A DNA stretch of 44,756 nucleotides from Pedosphaera sp. (GTDB lineage: Bacteria; Verrucomicrobiota; Verrucomicrobiia; Limisphaerales; UBA1096): NCBI GenBank assembly GCA_022451065.1, contig JAKUOU010000017.1:13946-58701 (forward strand), written 5' to 3'. This document shows positions 39,955 through 44,756 of this stretch, piece after piece. The stretch's first letter is position 1; the number at the start of each line of letters is the position of its first letter. The translations under genes and the position numbers were made by a program. The notes under the pieces were generated by a model that saw nothing but the letters and a program-made list of their open reading frames with translations, had not been told where the DNA came from and ran no database searches.

Positions 39955-39983
39955 ATGCTAACGACCCAGTTTCATGCCGTCAA
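39955..39983 (-). promoter_or_regulatory. predicted sigma70-like promoter for the Cys-repeat gene
   Basis: On the minus strand, TTGACG (39978-39983) and TAGCAT (39955-39960) are 17 bases apart. TTGACG matches the -35 consensus in five of six positions and TAGCAT the -10 in four of six. It would give a leader of about 38 bases before the ATG at 39910. Prediction only. Confidence 0.5.
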
Positions 39984-40093
39984 CCCCCAATTTTATTGAA
40001 AGAAATCACCCTTTTGTTAATTAGTAAAAGAAACTTTGAGGCCATTTTTTACTGCAACCTTGGGCGATCTACCAGTGACGATGTCAGGTTTCC

Positions 40094-41884
40094 CTAAAGG
40101 AATTCCTGCAGCGACTTGATGCCGTAGCCGTTTTCTTTCAGAGCGGCGATTCCTTCCGCCGCCGCCTTGGCGCTGCCGATCGTGGTCATGATCGGGGTGT
40201 TCGTATAGATGGCGGTGGTGCGAATCTTAATTTCGTCTGCGCGCGGCGCTTGGCCGGAAGGGGTGTTGATGACGAGCTGAATCTCGTTGTTTTTCAGCAA
40301 ATCCATAGTGGTGGGGCGGCCCTCCGCCAGCTTGGGGACGCTCTCCACCTCGAGGCCGGCCTCGGTGAGCACGGCTGCGGTGCCGGTGGTGGAGATGAGT
40401 TTGAAGCCAAGCTCGGCGAAGCGCTTGGCCAAGTCGGTCACTTCCGCCTTGTGGGCGTCGCTGACGCTGATGAATACCCGCCCCTCGAGCGGTAGCGAGC
40501 CACCGGAGGCCATCTGCGACTTGGCGTAGGCGGTGCCGAGGTCGGCATCGATGCCCATCACTTCGCCGGTCGATTTCATCTCGGGCGAGAGTAAAATATC
40601 CTGCCCGTGGAAGCGGTTAAACGGGAAAACCGATTCTTTCACCGCCCAGTAGCCCGGCTTGATTTCCTCCGTGAAGCCCAGTTCCTTGAGTGTCTGGCCG
40701 ATCATCAACTTGGCCGCCAGCTTGGCCAACGGCTTGCCAATCGCCTTGCTGACAAACGGCACGGTGCGTGACGCGCGCGGGTTGACCTCGAGCACGTACA
40801 CGGTGCCGTCCTTTATGGCGTACTGCACGTTCATCAGGCCGGTCACTTTCAGTTCGCGGGCCATGGCGTCGGTGTAGCGGCGCATGGTTTCCATGAGCTC
40901 GGAGGAGAGCGTGTGAGGTGGGAGCACCATCGCGGCGTCACCGGAGTGCACTCCGGCGAACTCCACGTGCTCGAGCATCCCGCCGATAACCACGGTGGCG
41001 TCGGCAGGCTCGTCGTAAAGGCCGACGTCGGCGATGCAATCGACATCCACCTCGACGGCGTCCTCTAGAAATTTATCCACCAGCACCGGCCGCTCCGGTG
41101 AGGCCTCGACGGCGGTGCGCATATACTGGCGCAGCTCGTCATCGGAATAAACGATCTGCATTGCCCGGCCGCCAAGCACGAACGAGGGGCGAACGAGAAC
41201 CGGGTAGCTCAGCTTGGCCGACGCCTCGAGCGCTTCGGCCTCGTTGGTGGCCAAGCCGTTTGGCGGCTGCGGGATGTCGAGCTTGTGCAGCATGTTGGCG
41301 AACATCTCGCGGTCCTCGGCGCGCTCGATGCTCTGCGGCGAGGTGCCGATGATGTTCACGCCGTTGGCCTGCAGGCCTAGTGCGAGGTTGAGCGGTGTCT
41401 GTCCGCCGAACTGCGCGATCGCACCCCAGCATTTTTCGCGCTCATAAATGTGCAGCACGTCTTCGAGCGTCAGTGGCTCAAAGAAAAGCTTGTCGCTGGT
41501 GTCGTAGTCGGTGGAGACGGTTTCCGGGTTGGAGTTGACCATGAGCGATTCGAGCCCCGCCTCCTTCAACGCGAAGGCGGCGTGCACGCAGCAGTAGTCG
41601 AACTCAATCCCCTGGCCGATCCGGTTCGGGCCGCCGCCGAGGATCATCACCTTCTTAGTGTCGCTTGGCTGGACCTCGTCATCGCCCCGGTCGTGCGAGG
41701 AGTAGTAGTACGGAGTGTACGCCTCGAATTCCGCCGCGCAGGTGTCCACCAGCCGGAACCCTGGCACTAGGTCAAGCGCCTTACGCTCGGCCCGGACCTC
41801 GTCCTCGGTACGCTGGGTGAGGTGGGCGATTTGCGGGTCGGAGAACCCGAGCGACTTGGCCTTGGCTAACAAATCCTTGTCCAT
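40094..41884 (-). CDS. carB: carbamoyl-phosphate synthase large subunit, C-terminal half only
   Basis: 596 residues where a complete CarB has about 1070. It starts (ATG 41884, MDKDLLAKAKSLGFSD) at the point matching about residue 475 of the E. coli protein, in the oligomerisation domain, and continues normally: PGFRLVDTCAAEFEAYTPY, KKVMILGGGPNRIGQGIEFDYCCVHA, PETVSTDYDTSDKLFFEP, the second ATP-grasp domain (YPVLVRPSFVLGGRAM, EVNPRASRTVPFVSKA) and the MGS-type allosteric domain (about 455-596). An in-frame TGA lies at 41969-41971, 84 bases before the ATG, and no N-terminal half is present in the remaining upstream space. So this is a split carB (as in some archaea and Aquifex) or a truncation. 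A longer TTG start at 41914 is possible. Confidence 0.93.
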   Translation of the reverse strand: MDKDLLAKAKSLGFSDPQIAHLTQRTEDEVRAERKALDLVPGFRLVDTCAAEFEAYTPYYYSSHDRGDDEVQPSDTKKVMILGGGPNRIGQGIEFDYCCVHAAFALKEAGLESLMVNSNPETVSTDYDTSDKLFFEPLTLEDVLHIYEREKCWGAIAQFGGQTPLNLALGLQANGVNIIGTSPQSIERAEDREMFANMLHKLDIPQPPNGLATNEAEALEASAKLSYPVLVRPSFVLGGRAMQIVYSDDELRQYMRTAVEASPERPVLVDKFLEDAVEVDVDCIADVGLYDEPADATVVIGGMLEHVEFAGVHSGDAAMVLPPHTLSSELMETMRRYTDAMARELKVTGLMNVQYAIKDGTVYVLEVNPRASRTVPFVSKAIGKPLAKLAAKLMIGQTLKELGFTEEIKPGYWAVKESVFPFNRFHGQDILLSPEMKSTGEVMGIDADLGTAYAKSQMASGGSLPLEGRVFISVSDAHKAEVTDLAKRFAELGFKLISTTGTAAVLTEAGLEVESVPKLAEGRPTTMDLLKNNEIQLVINTPSGQAPRADEIKIRTTAIYTNTPIMTTIGSAKAAAEGIAALKENGYGIKSLQEFL

Positions 41885-41905
41885 TTTCAAAAAGTCCGGC
41901 GCGAG

Positions 41906-41921
41906 CCGGGTCAAAACCCGG
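41906..41921 (-). promoter_or_regulatory. hairpin in the carB leader
   Basis: CCGGGT-CAAA-ACCCGG (6-base arms, 4-base loop) ends 21 bases before the carB ATG, in the region where a leader would be. It may be a small regulatory stem affecting ribosome access, or chance. No attenuator U-tract follows. Confidence 0.3.
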
Positions 41922-42049
41922 CAAAGTAATCCACAAACCGGGGTGGGTGTCGAGCGAATCCAGACATTTCATTTTTTTTGAACATTTTTGGTTGAGTCTC
42001 ATCGAAGTCCGGCGAAGATTGTGACGTCAGTTACCGAGTGAAAGAAAGT

Positions 42050-43561
42050 ATGATTAAGAAAATAGCAGTGACAATTCTGAGTGCCGGCTTGCTGGGAGGC
42101 GTAGTGGCAAATTCCCCAGTCCAGGCGGCCGAACCGTCGGAGGCCCTTAAGCTAGCGCAGCAGCTTAACCAGGCGTTTGTCGAGGTGGCGGAGAGCGTTT
42201 CCAAGTCTGTTGTCATCGTGCGTGTGGCGAACAAGCCACAGGCGGACGGGGCGTTTGGGAATCCCTTAAGGAACAGCCCGTTTTTCGACCAATTACCAGA
42301 GGAATACCGCAAGTTTTTCGAGCGACAGCAGGAGGAACGAGGGGACGGAGATGAACAACCTCGCCGTCCTCGATCCCGTGAGCCGGTCTTCAACGGGCAG
42401 GGCTCCGGGCTGGTTTATCGTGAGGACGGCATCATCCTCACCAACAGCCACGTGGTTGAGAACGCCGACAAGGTGCAGATCGTTTTCAAGGGTGGCAGGG
42501 AATACGATGGTGAGGTGCTTGGCGTGGATCGCCAGTCTGACATCGCCGTGGTGAAGATCGCCGCCACCGGCCTGAACGCGGCGAAGATGGGCGACTCAAG
42601 TAAGACAAAGGTGGGTGAATTCGCCATCGCGGTCGGTTCGCCGTACGAGTTGGATTACAGCGTCACCGTTGGGCACGTGAGCGCCAAGGGGAGGCGGGTA
42701 TTCACAGACCAGTTCATGTTCGATCAGGACTTCATTCAGACCGACGCCAGCATCAACCCCGGCAACAGTGGCGGGCCGCTGGTCAACATTTACGGCGAAG
42801 TGATTGGCATCAACACGCTCATTCGCGGCGTGAACACCGGCATCGGGTTTGCTGTGCCGGTGAACCTGGCCAAGCGTGTCGCCGATATGCTGGTCGAGGA
42901 TGGAAAAGTGACCCGCGCCTGGCTCGGCGTGAGTATTACAACGCTTCGCGAGGATGCCGACTACCGTGATCTGGCCGTGGGCGTCGAGGACGGCGTGGTC
43001 GTGCGGCAGTTTGTTCCCGGTGGCCCGGCGGAAAGCTCCGACCTCGAATTGGCCGACGTCATCACTGCCGTGGACGGCAACAGTGTGAAGTCGGCCGAGG
43101 AGCTCAAGCGTGAGCTGCGTCTGAAGAAAGCCGGTGTCTCGGTGACGCTCGGCCTGATGCGCAATGGTGAGGCTCGGGAGATCGAGGTTGAGACCGGGGC
43201 ATTTCCCGAGGATATCACAACTGTGAGCCGCCTGCGGAGACCAGAGCGCAAGCCGGAAGCCGCCGAGGCGAAGGCCAAGTTGCTGGGCATGAGCGTGAGG
43301 GACATCACCCCCGACTTGGCCAAGCGCTTCGAGGTCGGGGATGATGAGGGAGTGATTGTTACCGAAATCGAAAACGACAGCGCCGCCGCCGAGAAAACCA
43401 TCTCACTCGGCGATATCGTGACACGAATCAACAGCACTCAGGTGGACTCGGTAAAGTCATTTAAAGCTGCGCTCGAGGGCGTGGATTTGAAGAAAGGTGT
43501 CATTGTTCATCTTAACAGCAAAGGCAGCCAACGATTCGAGGTGCTTAAGCAGTACGAGTGA
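42050..43561 (+). CDS. Deg/HtrA family periplasmic serine protease
   Basis: 503 residues from the ATG at 42050 (MIKKIAVTILSAGLLGG); a GTG four codons upstream (42038) is possible. A signal peptide ends near VQA-AE (residue 27). Trypsin-like domain with triad His134 (LTNSHVV), Asp164 (RQSDIAVVKI) and Ser240 (NPGNSGGPL). A charged insert (about 92-112, ERQQEERGDGDEQPRRPRSR) lies in the early protease domain. PDZ1 is about 285-385 (AWLGVSI, VFVPGGPAESSDLELADVITAVDG-like) and PDZ2 about 405-503. It should be a DegP/DegQ-type protein that removes or refolds misfolded envelope proteins. Divergent from carB; terminator follows at 43578. Confidence 0.95.
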   Translation: MIKKIAVTILSAGLLGGVVANSPVQAAEPSEALKLAQQLNQAFVEVAESVSKSVVIVRVANKPQADGAFGNPLRNSPFFDQLPEEYRKFFERQQEERGDGDEQPRRPRSREPVFNGQGSGLVYREDGIILTNSHVVENADKVQIVFKGGREYDGEVLGVDRQSDIAVVKIAATGLNAAKMGDSSKTKVGEFAIAVGSPYELDYSVTVGHVSAKGRRVFTDQFMFDQDFIQTDASINPGNSGGPLVNIYGEVIGINTLIRGVNTGIGFAVPVNLAKRVADMLVEDGKVTRAWLGVSITTLREDADYRDLAVGVEDGVVVRQFVPGGPAESSDLELADVITAVDGNSVKSAEELKRELRLKKAGVSVTLGLMRNGEAREIEVETGAFPEDITTVSRLRRPERKPEAAEAKAKLLGMSVRDITPDLAKRFEVGDDEGVIVTEIENDSAAAEKTISLGDIVTRINSTQVDSVKSFKAALEGVDLKKGVIVHLNSKGSQRFEVLKQYE

Positions 43562-43577
43562 TCTTGAGTTTTTTTGA

Positions 43578-43610
43578 AGGCGCCGGCCAAAGGTCGGCGC
43601 CTATTTTTTT
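43578..43610 (+). terminator. intrinsic terminator for the Deg protease gene
   Basis: AGGCGCCG-loop(9)-CGGCGCCT (arms 43578-43585 and 43595-43602) followed by TATTTTTTT to 43610. It begins 17 bases after the protease stop and covers the stop codon of the convergent rhomboid gene (43601-43603). Confidence 0.88.
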
Positions 43611-44176
43611 CGGATCATCCAGGCGGCGATAGCGCCGCCGATGGCACCGGAGAGATGCCCTTCCCATGAAATATTTTCCTGCATACTGCTGTTCAACAAT
43701 GGAGGGAGGACGTTCAGGAAAATTCCGCCATAAAGAAACAGGACTACCGTGCTGACCGCGGCCGACCTCCAGCTCCGAAGGAAAAACGCCGCGCAAATCA
43801 GGAATGCCACCAGTCCAAAAATGACGATGCTTGCGCCGATGTGGGTGGAGTTGGGCCGGCCGATCAACCATGTACCCAAGCCGCCCAGCGTCCAGACAAT
43901 AGCCAGCGACTGTACCGGCCTGTAATTGCGGTTGGCGAAGAGCAGCCCGAGCAGCACTATCATTGGCAAGGCGTTCGACAGATAGTGGCCGAGGTCACCA
44001 TGCAGAAACGGCGCGAACAGTACACCATCGAGACCACCAATTTTTCGTGGCTCGATACCAAGGTGATTCGTAAAAAAGTCATTGGTAATTGAGTCGATTG
44101 CTAGTACCAGCCCAAGTGCGAGAATGAACAATGCCGCTTTGCTGAATACGCCAATGATGTTGCTTCTCGATCCCAT
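43601..44176 (-). CDS. rhomboid family intramembrane serine protease
   Basis: 191 residues and about six membrane helices. The catalytic dyad is Ser116 in HIGAS (the family GxSx motif) and His174 in WEGHLSGAIGGAIAAW. HGDLGHYLSNALP (about 59-71) is the usual loop-1/helix-2 block with the oxyanion-type His-Asn pair. Rhomboids cut transmembrane segments in the bilayer; the substrate is unknown. Its ATG shares one base with the stop of the upstream S4-domain gene (TAATG, minus strand), so the two are coupled. The 3' end is inside the Deg terminator. Confidence 0.9.
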   Translation of the reverse strand: MGSRSNIIGVFSKAALFILALGLVLAIDSITNDFFTNHLGIEPRKIGGLDGVLFAPFLHGDLGHYLSNALPMIVLLGLLFANRNYRPVQSLAIVWTLGGLGTWLIGRPNSTHIGASIVIFGLVAFLICAAFFLRSWRSAAVSTVVLFLYGGIFLNVLPPLLNSSMQENISWEGHLSGAIGGAIAAWMIRKK

Positions 44177-44559
44177 TACGCTTGGCCTAGGTTTGTGAAC
44201 TGATCGATTAGTCGCCGCTCGTGCTTGGAGGGCCGGCCCTTAGAGTTGTTTCGGTTGTCGCGTTTAGACAGACGCAGTTTTTCCCACTCCACCTCCGGCG
44301 TTTCATCCTTGGCAAAGTCCGGCACGAGTTTGGCCCCAACACGGTGCTCGGTGAGGCCGATAACCTTCAGCGTGCGGGTCATCGGGCCTTGGCGGACGCA
44401 GATCGTGTCGCCCATCCTGGTGTGTTTCGCTGCCTTGGTGGGAGCATCGTTGAGTTTGACCTTGCCGTTGCGGCAGGCATCAGCCGCTTGGCCACGGGTC
44501 TTGAACAGGCGCACGGCAAACAACCATTTGTCCACCCGGATTTTCTCTGGCTCGTTCAT
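44176..44559 (-). CDS. hslR: S4-domain RNA-binding protein (Hsp15-like)
   Basis: 127 residues. The S4 domain (about 7-60) has RVDKWLFAVRLFKTRGQAADACRNGKVKLND, the family core, and then DTICVRQGPMTRTLKVIGLTEHRVG. Hsp15 binds free 50S subunits that carry a nascent chain, aiding recycling of stalled ribosomes after heat shock. A basic C-terminal tail (about 95-127, SKRDNRNNSKGRPSKHERR) is typical. It ends with a TAATG overlap into the rhomboid gene and begins 29 bases after the trpB stop, across a compound palindrome. Confidence 0.9.
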   Translation of the reverse strand: MNEPEKIRVDKWLFAVRLFKTRGQAADACRNGKVKLNDAPTKAAKHTRMGDTICVRQGPMTRTLKVIGLTEHRVGAKLVPDFAKDETPEVEWEKLRLSKRDNRNNSKGRPSKHERRLIDQFTNLGQA

Positions 44560-44569
44560 CGTGGATAAG

Positions 44570-44588
44570 CCAAGCGCTTGGCCAAGCG
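44570..44588. repeat. compound iterated palindrome (both registers)
   Basis: CCAAGCGCTTGGCCAAGCG: the alternate palindrome CCAAGCGCTTGG (44570-44581) overlaps the main one, CGCTTGGCCAAGCG (44575-44588). It sits in the 29-base gap between trpB and hslR, filling most of it. Confidence 0.85.
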
Positions 44589-44756
44589 TCAGAGGATTCC
44601 CATCTCGGCGACTTGTGAGACGTCCTTGTCCCCGCGGCCGGATAGGTTAACAATGATGATTTTATCGGAGCTCATTTTCGGCGCGGTCTTGATCACCTCA
44701 GCGATCGCGTGGCTGGATTCGAGCGCAGGGATAATGCCCTCGAGCTTGGCCAGTTG
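44589..44756 (-). CDS. trpB: tryptophan synthase beta chain, C-terminal end (partial)
   Basis: The last 55 codons are in the window; the gene continues past the right edge. The residues are the well-conserved TrpB end: [18 protein letters not shown], then [16 protein letters not shown], which form part of the PLP-phosphate site and the C-terminal helix region. TrpB joins indole and serine to make tryptophan. trpA and trpF are not seen in the window. The stop lies 29 bases from the hslR start, with the compound palindrome between. Confidence 0.93.
   Translation of the reverse strand, partial: QLAKLEGIIPALESSHAIAEVIKTAPKMSSDKIIIVNLSGRGDKDVSQVAEMGIL

Larger units (their letters stand above)
2921..44585. 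repeat. family of iterated TTGGCCAA palindromes (dispersed, span of all copies)
   Basis: Exact TTGGCCAA starts, by hand count: 2921, 3934, 4288, 9247, 11896, 13053, 13767, 13786, 15074, 15274, 17709, 19229, 20634, 21497, 23091, 24167, 27101, 29623, 29690, 30585, 33320, 34733, 35222, 36751, 38651, 39337, 40425, 40722, 43316, 44578. The consensus core extends to CGCTTGGCCAAGCG, perfect over 14 bases at 11893, 15271 and 44575. Many more sites differ by one base (e.g. CTTGGCCAGGCG near 600, 950 and 16948). Within genes it mostly reads as L-A-K-(R) or L-G-Q-(A). Composition alone predicts fewer than one copy in a window of this size. It is dispersed, so this entry marks a span, not one element. 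Confidence 0.85.

Noticed and set aside
41885-42049. Frameshifted N-terminal half of CarB upstream of carB
   Set aside because: Only about 165 bases remain before the Deg gene and none of the frames reads like CarB; an in-frame TGA lies at 41969-41971.
2921-44585. TTGGCCAA copies as a CRISPR array or transposon ends
   Set aside because: Spacing is irregular (tens to thousands of bases), there are no spacers, no transposase gene and no target-site duplications.
1-44756. tRNA or rRNA genes
   Set aside because: No cloverleaf-like or conserved rRNA stretch was seen in any gap on reading; a covariance-model search would be the proper test.

Overview
The window looks like a piece of a Gram-negative bacterial chromosome, most likely Verrucomicrobiota (Planctomycetota is the nearest alternative). 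Reasons: a DUF1501 / DUF1549-DUF1553 pair, a DUF1080 protein, a pseudopilin-like protein ending in the FADGH motif, an LpxC-FabZ fusion with LpxA (so an outer membrane with lipid A), and a cytochrome b fused to c-type heme domains. No rRNA, tRNA, CRISPR array or insertion sequence was recognised. Base composition is GC-rich and fairly uniform, with AT-richer patches near 35957-36300 and 39911-40090.

Layout. 1-2139: truncated lipoprotein, TetR regulator with a perfect 8-4-8 operator, and a divergent DUF1080 protein. 2198-10679 (minus): a closely packed set encoding a four-repeat discoidin-like surface protein, a pseudopilin-like protein, a DUF1501 Tat-type protein and a DUF1549/DUF1553 protein carrying the same discoidin-like module, followed by a META-domain protein. 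11001-12701: DUF5060/DUF4038 glycosidase-like protein. 12705-17255: tilS, thiH, a small membrane protein and an M3 peptidase. 17496-20113: Rieske protein and a b6f-like cytochrome b with two c-heme sites (respiratory complex III). 20129-22626: AlkA-like glycosylase and Der GTPase. 22811-27831: DUF58, VWA protein, substrate-binding lipoprotein and ABC permease, coupled by ATGA overlaps but with no ATPase. 27864-31057: PQQ-propeller protein with an EF-hand, phosphatidylserine decarboxylase, FxsA. 31054-36989: TPR-redoxin protein, pheT, ABC ATPase. 37145-39324: lpxC-fabZ and lpxA. 39401-44756: triple Cys-repeat protein, the C-terminal half only of CarB, a Deg protease, rhomboid, an S4-domain protein and the 3' end of trpB.

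Most genes are housekeeping: tRNA modification and charging, thiamine, lipid A, phospholipid, pyrimidine and tryptophan synthesis, respiration and envelope quality control. The 2198-10679 cluster and 11001-12701 look like accessory functions for extracellular polysaccharide or surface substrates; this is inference from domains.

The strongest unexplained signal is not a gene. The palindrome TTGGCCAA, usually within CGCTTGGCCAAGCG, occurs about 30 times by hand count, against well under one expected by base composition. It lies in genes on both strands (often encoding LAK(R) or LGQ(A)) and in several of the short intergenic gaps. It resembles, in behaviour, the highly iterated palindromes or uptake sequences of other bacteria, but I do not recognise this one.
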